Part shown: positions 22,951 to 33,100 of the stretch, piece by piece
Layout: each line of letters starts with the position of its first letter
Numbering within the stretch: the first letter of the stretch is position 1
Source: Lobosporangium transversale
Taxonomy: Eukaryota > Mortierellomycota > Mortierellomycetes > Mortierellales > Mortierellaceae
Length of the DNA stretch: 64,000 nt
Assembly: GCF_002105155.1 (NCBI RefSeq)
Contig: NW_019029053.1
Coordinates: 62,001-126,000, forward strand
Direction of reading: 5' to 3'
Made by a program: the position numbers and the translations under genes
The notes under the pieces: generated by a model
What the model was told of the DNA's origin: nothing
Database searches by the model: none
The model's input: only the letters and a program-made list of their open reading frames with translations

Positions 22951-24278
22951 ATAGGTATAAAAGGCCTCTATTCGTAGCTTTAAGGAGAGGCCTGCCACCA
23001 AAGGGGACTGATGTGCATGAGCTTGCTGCTGAACCCGATTCATTTTTTGAGTTGGATCTGCTTGGCACTTTCCACAGTGATATGCACAATATCATCCTAA
23101 GAAAATTTAACCATCAGATCTCTTTCACTGCCTGTGACCATGCTATGGCTAATTCTAAAGATCTTTAGTCCTCTTTCTATAGTGGCGATACACATTGATG
23201 GGCCTCACTGCAATGAAAAAGCCCGCACTTATAGAGACCGAGATGCTAAGCGTACAACAGCTGATGCAAAACTCGATACACTCATAGCCAACATGGAAAC
23301 CAAGTCCACTGAAGGGAAATGGAATCTCAGAGCAATATGGTTGCTATTAAAAAGAATCTTCGACAGCTCTACATATTCAGTCATAACGAGAAGAGGGAAC
23401 TCGCAACGCCATTTGGCCGATACAATAGCTTTGCAATCTGCCATTGTAGCAATGAGGCTGATGTATGTATTGCCATCAATGTACACTAACCAGTATCGCT
23501 ATACCTAGGAACTCTGACCTTCTCATCTATCCTTCTATACAAAGAGCTCTTCGTCCAATCCCTTGTCGCCACCACATGTATGCAGTATATGAGAAACAGG
23601 AGGTCCTGGAAGCCCTCGGGCATTCAAGTGGCATTCAACTCCTGGCCTACACCATTGTATCCGATAACGATTCCACCCCAAATATTCCAGTCTTTGGTCT
23701 TGCCACAAACACCGAGGCTATCTCAGCGCTCACTGACACTGATACCGAAAAGTTAGCGGAATCATATGTTCGTGAGGTCCATACCCGTAGCCATCGAACT
23801 CCTTCAGGAGGCCGATTTGACCATTCAATCAATGTTTTCCTCAATTGGGTTCAAACCCAGGCTTTGCAGCAACCAACCGCTGAAAGGCTTCTTCATTACC
23901 ATGATAGAATGAGGGCTGCAATATCTACTAGGTACCAAAACAAAAATAATCAAAGTAGGCTCCTTCAAATGAACATTTTTCAAAGTATATACAAAAAAAA
24001 GGCATCTAACCCTTGACATTGTTATTTCGTAATTGAATTGCTATCGACCTGTTTTCCCTACTAAGGAAAGGGAACTCTCTTCCAAAAAATATGAGCTGAC
24101 CAACTGTAAACAACACGACCGTCCCGTCAGCTCTGCTCATCAAAGAAAGCCCAAGAAGAAAATGGAAAAGGAAAAGAAAGAGGATGAGAAAGAAGAGGCT
24201 AAGGAGGGAAAGAAGAAGAAAAAGAAGAATAAGGGAAGGCCAAGTAGATCAGAAAGATTGATAAATCTAGGAAGATGA
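22951..24278 (+). pseudogene. Decayed XPG-like half of an XPG-Fanzor element
   Basis: Pieces in several frames align with the N-terminal half of the 45-kb gene: GIKGLYS at 22954, RGLPPKGTDVHELA then LDLLGTFHSDM, IHIDGPHCNEKA, CSNEADVCIA, SRNSDLLIY, AVYEKQEVLEALG, and the junction motif YRPVFPTKERELSS followed by NCKQHDRP and a long Lys/Glu tract. The expected start codon reads ATA at 22951. Stops and frameshifts interrupt the frame at several places, including near 22975, 23168, 23490 and 24016. The copy ends at 24278, in the Lys-rich linker; no RuvC half follows, and the PTC5-like gene's stop codon (opposite strand) lies 68 bp further on. It is therefore an inactive, 3'-truncated element copy. 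Confidence 0.75.
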
Positions 24279-24345
24279 AGCAGACTACTGTACTGTATAT
24301 ATTAAGGAGCTGCTCATGCCTTCATTGGAGTTTATTGAAAATAAC

Positions 24346-26514
24346 TTAAATATCCACAAAGCCATCGCTATCCGATGCTTCCAAGAAGTCAAATGTACTA
24401 TCCTGGTTCCCAAAAAATATCACGGTAACTATAGAAGCAATGAGTATTTTAATGTTAAACAATAGAACCAAAGGGAATGGTGTTAGAGACAAACAGCATG
24501 AAGCTACACAAAATCTCTGCAGTCATCAAAAACTTACCCGTGATATCATCTCGGTAGACACGGCTCATTGGCGCTGGGATCGAGAGCGTAGCTGCCAATT
24601 TATCATCATCCCCGCCACCCAGCGCATTCCTCACCAAATGTGTCGAAGCATTAGAGGGGTCCTTGAATGTGAACTGCCTTACCTGACTGATAGGGCCTTT
24701 AGGTGCTAAATTTGCAGGAGTCAATTCCGTCTCTTCTTCATTTTGATCACCCCTCTTCCCCGTGACAGTGCCTAGCATAGCCTTGACCTTGGTACTAATT
24801 TTGTTATCTTTCCGGTCAAGAATCGATTGTTCCTGGCCCTTTTTGCCATCCACCAGCGCACCAACTAGCTGAATTACTTCGTCTGAGGTCAGTTTATCCC
24901 ATAATCCATCTGTCGCCATCACCAAGAATTGGTCCTCTGGACGTAACTTGTGATGCTTCACCACTGGTTTCGCTGTGACATAAGGTGGAGTATGATAATT
25001 ACGATGAGGTTGACGATAGGAAGGGAACAGCCGGAATACACGTTCCTGAATATCCAATGTCCATTTGTATCGTGCATCTCCAAATGCTCGCGTAGGTTCT
25101 AGTTTAAGGCAAAGGCTGTTAAATATAATGAATATAAAAGCAACTGACAATGCAATTAGTCCTCAATATTCTACTTACCAAGTCCGCCTAGAACGCGGCC
25201 TCGCATCACTACAGTATTCTCCTCGCCGGGATGTTCCTCCTGTAATCTCCGAACCTCCCATCGATTTCTTCCAGTTTGATCGAAAGACAAAGGCACAGCA
25301 CTCCAAGAGTGCCCATCTTTCGTATCGGAAGGTTGGCGGACACCAAGTACAGCTCTAGAATCTCCAGTGCAGGCCACATATAAGTCCCGCTCTTTGATAT
25401 CCACATATGCCATCAATGCACAGGAACCTGCAATCGCTGGCAAAAGACTCGAGCATGCCAATGGACGCGAGGGAGATTCTAGAACTTGCTGTACTGTTTC
25501 GTTCACAATTTTATGGTCCAGCTTTAAAAAGCCATTCTCAATCGCATCCATCACTGCTATTACATCATGAGGATCCTTAACATGTTCCAGCTCCATGGCG
25601 ACAGTGGGAGCCAATTCTTGTGCAACTTTCTGACTGCAACACCAACCTCCATGTCCATCAAAAACACCAAAAAACACCTTTTCAATCTCTCCATCTTCTC
25701 CACGAATCGCATGGCATGAAAGATCATCCTCTATTGGATTGTTAGATGCCACCTGATTAATACAATAACCTAAAATCACTTCTTGTTTCGGCCTGTTCTT
25801 GCGATCTGAATCCTGTGTAGCCACTTTAAATGACAATTGATTCCGAGTAAGTTGTTGCTCTACTTGTTCAGGTGTTAACATCTTGAGTTGTTTTTCAAAT
25901 CGAGGAGGCCCAGACAATGGAAAAAAGGAGTAGAGACCAGCGTCTGGCGAGGGAGGGTATTCAGATTTGGTTGAGGAGCTTGAAGAGTTGACAAGAGAAG
26001 ATCGAGCGTGTAAGTAAGCTTGTTGGAATTGCCAACCAGATGAGGTGGAGTATTTATAGGCACCGGATCCTGCTAATGTGACAACGGTTCCGACAAGGAA
26101 AGCGCGAATGGCTACGCGTCTAGATTCGCTGAGATGGAACAAAGAATTGAAGCCAGGGTGCTGCTGTTTTTGCTGATGTCGCTGTTGATCACTACCATTG
26201 ACTCGGTCGCGATGGAGGCGCTCATAGTAAGGCTGTTGGGAAGACCCAGTTTTACCCTGTACAATTCTGGAAACGTTCGAGGGAGTCGGAGAGCTGGCTG
26301 TTCCTATACCTTCAGACCCCTTCAATGGTGATGGCTCTCGGTGTTGCGGCTGAGTGGGCCTGGAGCGTATAGTAGTGGTAGTTGGTTTGATACGACTGTT
26401 AGGAGATATCGAGGTGGAGAAAGAGTAGCGCAACCATGAACTTATGCGACGAGAACTGAGGTCTGACGCGCTTTGGCGAGTAGTGCCCAATAGAGCTGCG
26501 AGCTGAGGAGACAT
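24346..26514 (-). CDS. PTC5: Mitochondrial PP2C-type phosphatase (PDH phosphatase, PTC5-like)
   Basis: Three exons (25179-26514, 24538-25098, 24346-24428) give 659 aa. PP2C motifs occur in order: NNPIEDDLS, FFGVFDGHGGW, ACTGDSRAVLG, EPTRAFGDARYKW (formed across the exon 1/2 splice), VMATDGLWDKL, and YRDDITVTVIFFG across the exon 2/3 splice. The aspartates that bind the two metals are present. The N-terminus is Ser/Arg-rich (RRISSWLRYSFSTSIS), a likely presequence, followed by one hydrophobic segment (AIRAFLVGTVVTLAGSGAYKY) that may anchor the protein in the inner membrane. Yeast Ptc5 and animal PDP1 dephosphorylate and activate the pyruvate dehydrogenase E1 alpha subunit. The start is the first ATG, at 26514. 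Confidence 0.9.
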
Positions 26515-27090
26515 GTCAATGTGAGGGGACAAGAAAGGAAAGAAGGGAAAGGGCAAAAGAACACCAAGTATGACAGGATGAAAAGATAGCACTAAATTAT
26601 TCTGGTCCTTGCGCGACGCTCAACTTGTATTTGTCGATCTGCCCAACTACCTACAATACACATGTAATACACTTTTCAGCTGTACCTGATCTCATGGTTT
26701 CCCTGAAAACGTTCTTTTAATATCCGACTTTCCTATTTCAGGCTCTCTATTCAGCCTTTTTATTATTATTTCTGGTGTCATGTCATCGGCGGTCACTATT
26801 TTTTGTTATCACAATAAAGTTCTTGAGCGCGGCATCTCGGAAATGTCTCCAAAACAAGCAGCAACAATCCGTCATATTTGGGCGATTGTGATGCAAAGAT
26901 TCAGTCGTGGTTCGGAGTGGCTTGGGTTTCCATCCATTCCGCATTCTTTGTCCATCGTCTATTTTCCAATTTTCTATTTTCCGAATCCTGCTTTTCTCTC
27001 TTTCTTTTCTTCACAATAACGCACTCGCATCTTCCATCACCTCGGAACTCCAATACACAAAAAGAAACAATACTCTAATACATATTCAAC
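26515..27090. promoter_or_regulatory. Divergent promoter region of PTC5 and cytochrome c
   Basis: The 576-bp interval separates the starts of two mitochondrial-protein genes transcribed away from each other. The cytochrome c side has CT-rich leader sequence (TTTTCTCTCTTTCTTTTCTTC near 26992-27012) and ends CATATTCAACATG. No further gene is seen. A shared regulation is possible but cannot be read from the sequence. Confidence 0.45.
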
Positions 27091-27861
27091 ATGCCTTTCG
27101 CACCAGGAAACTCTGTCAATGGTAAGACATATCATAATCACACTTGATCAGAGAGGATAATAAATAGGAAAAAAAATATTTCTTGAGATCAGATCTTTTT
27201 TGGTTGTTAATCATTCCGGTCTCTAAACATTCATCATTTTACATTCTGATTTCATCTGAATCTCTTTAGGAGCCAAGCTCTTCAAGACTCGTTGCGCTCA
27301 ATGCCACACTGTCGAGGCTGTAAGTAGAAGACTTTGTCACAAGAGCACCTCTGTTTAAGGATGCCGTATTTTATTATTATTATTATTATTTATCTTGTAT
27401 GTCTGTTTATTGACAGTGTAATACCTCGTCCACTTATGCATGAACTTGATTGAATTTCCTATTCTCTTCTACTAGGGCGGCGCTAACAAGGTCGGTCCTA
27501 ACCTTCACGGTATTTTTGGTCGCAAGTCTGGCCAGGCTGCCGGCTACTCCTACACTGAGGCCAACTTGAAAAAGGGCGTCACATGGACTGAGGAGACTAT
27601 GTTCGAGTACTTGGAGAACCCCAAGGTAAGGAAAAATGAAAAACATTAAAAAAAAGAAAAAAAAAAAAAGCACTTTTGTTGCTGTGGAATTGACGTCACT
27701 GTATTATTCAGTCCATATCATGATCTAACTTCGCCATTACTTTGTTTCGCAAATCTTTCATTTAAAAGAAATACATTCCCGGAACTAAGATGGCTTTCAA
27801 CGGCTTCAAGAAGGAGGGCGAGCGTAATGATGTCATTACTTATCTCAAAGAGAACTGTTAA
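27091..27861 (+). CDS. CYC1: Cytochrome c
   Basis: Four exons (27091-27121, 27270-27319, 27476-27625, 27769-27861) give 107 aa, the usual fungal length. The haem-attachment motif CAQCH follows KLFKTR, and the axial methionine lies in [26 protein letters not shown] and [11 protein letters not shown] are highly conserved blocks. The protein carries electrons between complexes III and IV in the intermembrane space; it has no cleaved presequence, as is normal. Codon choice is strongly biased (AAG, GGC, CTC, ATC), as expected for a highly expressed gene. All four junctions are GT-AG and keep the frame. Confidence 0.97.
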
Positions 27862-28081
27862 ATAGTGCTTTTACACCTTTCAAATGTAGTGTTTTAATAC
27901 TTTTGAACTATACCATGAACAAAGGTTATGTTACACAAAATAATGCTGTGTACTTTTGGCCCTAATTTCTGTTCTGGTCATAGACAAAATGTACAAAGTT
28001 TTTTGCATTCAGTTTTATGAGATCAACGAACGTATTAATATGCATTGTTCACAGAAACATCCTGAAAGTGGTTATTCCATA
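27862..28081. other. 3' region of cytochrome c
   Basis: AT-rich sequence after the cytochrome c stop, with no recognisable gene. It runs into the decayed RS-rich sequence on the opposite strand. Confidence 0.4.
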
Positions 28082-28390
28082 TCAATGGCTCATTGGGAGC
28101 TTGAGTTTAAACCGAGCAAGCTTCTGCTGATCGCTATCCGTTTTATGGCCTTCATCGCTATATTCACGGCGTGATCGGTCGTAGTCTCTTGATCGAATAC
28201 GATTCCGACTATAGAACTATAGTCCTGGTGCCGATGTCTCTTGCTGGATGATGAGGAACGATGGTAACTGCTTGAGTTACGATAACGACCAACACTCTCT
28301 TCGTCAGAGTGAAACCATTGTCCCTACCGCTTCTATCTTCGACTATATCCTCGTCCACGGTTGAGTAGTATTGAGACTAGACGGGCGATC
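28082..28390 (-). pseudogene. Decayed RS-rich (SR-protein-like) coding remnant
   Basis: On the minus strand a coding-like sequence rich in Arg, Ser, His and Asp ends at a TGA at 28082-28084. Readable pieces are FHSDEESVGRYRNSSSYHRS, SSSSKRHRHQDYS and, after a frame change, RSRDYDRSRREYSDEGHK and LARFKLKLP. Composition resembles the RS tails of splicing-related proteins and also the tail of the neighbouring TAF2 gene, but it is not a direct copy of that tail. At least two frameshifts interrupt it and no upstream exon could be joined. Best read as the leftover C-terminus of a dead gene. Confidence 0.35.
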
Positions 28391-29110
28391 CGTGGCTTCG
28401 CTCACGGTCGCACCAGTCTAATGCTTTGCCTCGTGAGGCTTTTTACCTCGTCGCTTGAAGGCACCCATCTTAGATAAGGTCCCTGCAAACAATAAAAGTA
28501 CACACAGGAATATCCCTGTAACGTCGAACTTAGTTCAAATATTCATGGGTAAAAGAATGGTATTTCTCGGGTGTTTGAAAACAATGATTTCCAACCATTA
28601 TTGTCTCAAGCGTTTAATAGTGCCAGTAAAGAAATCTCTCGCAGTCCTCGTTGCTGTCATTCTGGGTTTAAACTTTTCAAGCCGCATTTGAGATGACATG
28701 TGCGCAATATACACTCACCAATATTTGGTACCAATTGCATAACGATCAAATGCACCGCGCATCTACAGTAGTATTTTAACCATGGTAGGGCGGATCTCAG
28801 GAAGCTGGTGTGGTTGGAACAATGGCAACATGCATTTATAGAATATCTATGGATGCCAACAGCCCCATATCCTAGCATTTTGACCTGATACTATTGCTCT
28901 TAGAGACAAAGGACTTGAGCCTGCAGTCAATTAATTTTCTAAAGTCTCGAATGACAACCACTTTTAAACCAATATGGAGTTTGGCAACATACCTCTAGCA
29001 GTAAAGGAGCCGGAAAGGAGGTAGAAAATAGTAGAGGTAGGCGCCTAATATTATGATTTTCTTAGGCTGAGGGAAGAAGGAAAGAAAATAGTAAGAGTTG
29101 CTAGATGCAA
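28391..29110. other. Spacer inside the inverted repeat, no gene recognised
   Basis: Nothing with family similarity is seen on either strand. Near the right end, the reverse complement of about 29068-29110 resembles the left-arm leader (GCATCTAGCAACT followed by pyrimidine-rich sequence). Confidence 0.4.
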
Positions 29111-29630
29111 ATGTATATTGTTTTTGCTGATTAGTTTTTGCTGTCTGGTTTTTACTGATCGATTTTTACTAATATTTTCTTCCTTGGCACGCAATAGACG
29201 ATTGTTTTCTGTTAGTAGAAAGCATAGACAACTGTATCTGATCTGCCCATGAGTTGGTGAAAGCTAATTGGGCAAATTTGCCCGTTTTGCAGTCCAAGAG
29301 ATAAACTGAGTGTATCAGGATCCTGGCCTTTGCGCCATTGGCTCCTGTTATTGTTATTATTGCTTTTTTTTTTTTTTTTTTTTTTTTGGAACGCATAGAC
29401 GGATTGAGCTCATGAACAATTTAGAAGAAACCCATCAAGTATATCAATGTCAAAAAGGACGCCTATGAAATTTAATTTCTTGATAGACATGTTTCTCAAC
29501 ATTCCTGGCGTAGAAATATTCTACACCCTTAAATGTATAATTAATTTAACCATTACACGTGTATCAATGGCTGAAGGAACCCATCATTGAAGCCTGGATA
29601 CATCATGGAGGCTATGGACGACGTTTGAAA
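29111..29630 (-). repeat. Right arm of 520-bp inverted repeat
   Basis: Reverse-complement partner of 22019-22538, the same length including the 24-nt T tract at about 29364-29387. The two arms enclose 6,572 bp holding the decayed XPG element, PTC5, cytochrome c and the RS remnant. Beyond the outer end the similarity fades gradually (TCATTGGAGTCTGGTCAT here against TCATTGGAATGTGGTCAT there), so the identical core may be a gene-converted or recently copied part of an older repeat. Confidence 0.85.
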
Positions 29631-30189
29631 AGATTCATCATTGGAGTCTGGTCATGAAAGGAATATAGCCGAGACTTATGAACGGTATCTGAAGGAATTC
29701 ATTAATTTTATTATGCAGCAATGGTTGAAGCAAGCCATGATTAAGCCATGATTCTTTATTGTTGTTATGTAAAGCCCATGATTGACGGCTATGTATCAAG
29801 GGTTGAAGGAACTCACCACTACGACTTTAGTATATACTAAAGTCGAAATGGTTTCTCCCTTATCGTAATAACTCGTTTCATAGATCTTTGCTCTATTATA
29901 TGATATATTTCATTTCATAATTTCATAATTCTTGCTCTATGATACGTCCATCCCATCCCACCCGCTAGCTATAACTTATTGTAAAATATCATCATCAATA
30001 ACATACATGTATATAACACAGTAATAATAATAATTTATAAAATGCATTCCATTCCATTCCATTCATTTCATTCCATTTTCATGTGCCTTTCAGGAAATGA
30101 GCATACTTCAATCATCGGACCTCAATCATGTGACCTCAATCATGATTATGAGCGATCATCATGAGAGCGCAACTATGGGCTTTACATTA
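29631..30189. other. Region downstream of TAF2
   Basis: AT-rich sequence with simple patterns (CATTCCATTC repeats near 30045-30080, GACCTCAATCATG repeated near 30117-30145) and no recognisable gene. It contains the 3' flank of TAF2. Confidence 0.45.
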
Positions 30190-33100
30190 CTATATAGATG
30201 AATCACGTTCACGATCTTCCGAAGACCGTTTCTTGTGCTTCTTGTGTTTGCGACTCTTCTTGTGCTTCCTATGGTCGCGGTGTTCTCGATACTCCTTGCT
30301 GCTACTGCTTTTATGATGTCTGTGCTCCTTTCTTGAAGACGATGAAGCATATTCTTCTGAATATGACCTTTCGGCCTTGTATCCTTTGCTGCTGCTGATA
30401 ATCGAAGAACGATCATCGTCCTTATCTACGTCTTCATCAACGCTGTCATAAGAGCCCCTTCTTCCACGGTCCTCGCTATGATAGTGGTGATCATGCCTTT
30501 TCCGCTTTCCAGAATCAGAGTCATAGCGTGATGACGAAGCATATTCTTCTGAATATGACCTTTCAGCCTTGTGTCGTTTGCCGCTACCGATAATCGAAGA
30601 ACGATCATCGTCCTTATCTACGCCTTCATCATTGTTGTCATAAGAGCTCCTTCTTCTACGGTCCTCGCTATGATAGTGGTGGTCATATCTTTTTCGCTTT
30701 CCAGAATCAGAGTCATAACGTGATGACGACAGCATAGACTGCGGTAGCTTCGTGGTTCGAGATGCATCATCATTGTCATCTTCACGTTCAGAGAGGTCAC
30801 TCACACTAGAAAGTTCACGCTGTCGATAATGCTTATTACTGTTTCTATCAGATGTAAAATTAGTTGACGAAGAGGTATGCTTGTGGATACCATTGTAACT
30901 GTTTCCAGTTGGCGTCACTTTTCGAAACAGGGTCGGCATAGATATCGAGGAGTTACGTTGGGTTGATTGAGTTGGTTGGGGTGGTGATTTAGATTGTTGT
31001 GAATTCGATATCACAGGGCTAGAAGAGGCCAAAGGCGAGGACGAAGATGGGGGTACGTACGCTGGCGCCATCTTGGCTGTCGCCGAAGTTGACTTGGCCT
31101 TTGGAGTTGATCCACTAGAAGCATTCGTGGCGTTGCCTTTGGATGTAGGAAGCGATGATGCTCGCCTATTTAGTCCCTCCTTTTCAATCAGATCCTCCCA
31201 CATCTTTTTGAGGCGAACACCCATCAATGCAACCATATCACCTGGATGTGTGTTAAAAAGTGCACAATTGGAAAATACCAAGTTCACATCCTGAATGACT
31301 TCGGCGCCTGAGGTGTACTGGCCGGCGACTAGCTTCTTCTCGATTGTGCCAAAATCCATTGGGTGCTTGATGACATCAAAATATGTCGGAATACCAAGCG
31401 CAATCGGATCGACTGGCACAGCAAATGCCCCAAAGTCTGGACTAGTCCTAAGCTTTTCAATGATCTTCCGGTGTGCATTCAGTTCTTCACTAGCCCGTCC
31501 CGAACCGGACGATCCAGTGGCTCCAGCGTTCGTAATAGATGTTGCTGCATACGAAGAAGTAGGATAGGCTCGATTGAGCTCCCGTTTGGCGTTTTCCACT
31601 TCCTTGTTTAATAGGCTTTGGATCATTAGACCGCCCTGTGAAAAGGGATGGTCAATGCCGTTAAAATTGACGCAGTTTTGACAGACCAGACGCACATCGT
31701 CTGCAAAGTCGTCCATGGTAGAATATTTTCCTGCTGAGAGTTTTTTGCGTATCGTAGAAAAATCCATGGGATTTTTAATCAGTACAGGATAGTTAGGCAA
31801 ATTGAGCGCCTTCCAATCCACCTAAAGTAAAAAATATATATGAGCAGTTAGGCAATCCGTTCGTTGCGAGGACGTTTCGCATCTTTAATTTACCAAGCAG
31901 GATTCTGGGAGCTTACGGGCTCTAAAAAGGGACCAGCGTGTTTATGGTTGGTGCATTTCTTTAGAATCTTCTCCATGTATTTTTCCACGACATCTTTGGG
32001 AGGTTCTAATGCTTTATCAACAGACTTGACATTCTTGGGCTTGGGCGTATTGGGAAGCGGTTTAGATTTTGATTTAGAGGTGCTTGTAACACCACTGCTA
32101 TATGGGGGACTGCCCTTGATTGGCGTCGATTCGACCCCTTGTCGAGTATTATTATCATCTCCCGGGCCAAATGCTGACTCCCACTCCGCAATCATTAATT
32201 TTTCAAGAGCATCTGCCTGGTTCACAACATATGTTCCTCTTGGGTTAAATTTACGGCAGTTGAAGATTACCAGCTCAATATCATCTCGTACTTCGTTCGC
32301 ATTCTTGTATTCGTCCATCTTGAGCTTCTGTTGAATGGTGCCCAAGTCCATAGGGTGTGATATTATTTTCAGGTACTGCGGGATTCCTTGACGAATGGGG
32401 TCAACAGGCTGTAGAAATTCGAATGCACAAGGGTCGGCCATTAGTTTTTTTAAAATCTTTTTACACTTCAACAAATCCCCAGCTTTTCCAGACGAGCCGC
32501 TCCTGGAGGAGCCTGCCATATTAGAGAAAGCAGTGGGCTTTTCCTTATGGCTTGAGGAATGGGTGGGTGGCGCAGGCGATGGGAGGCGATCAGTAGTTGA
32601 TGTAATTGGCAATGTATAAGCTGGTGCGGGCATTGACTTAGAGCTTGAAGGTTTCCGTGAGACAGAAGAAGTCGCGAGTTTTGGGTTTCGGGTTTCGTGG
32701 TCAAGCAGAGAGGATGTTGTGGTTTCATTCTGATTTATGGTTGGAATATCCGCCACTGAGCTCTTTGGGGCCTCAACGATGGTGATATTCAACTCAGGAA
32801 CACTAGCACCTGCGCTTTCCATGACACGTCGCCAGTCCTCTTCAAAGACAGTCTCTAATTCCTGACCATGGTTGTAGACATAAGTCCCACAGGGGTTGAA
32901 TTTGAAGCAGTTGTTTAACATAAGACGAATATCATCCTCGAACTCTTGAAGGTTAGCATATTGGTTCCTGTCGAGTTTAGCCTTGATAGTGCTTAGATCC
33001 ATTGGCTTATCTACAATAGCTGGGTAATGTGGAATATTTTCTGCAATTGGGTCGACAGGCACGCGGAAATGAGTAGAGGATTTATGGGTGAACATTTTGC

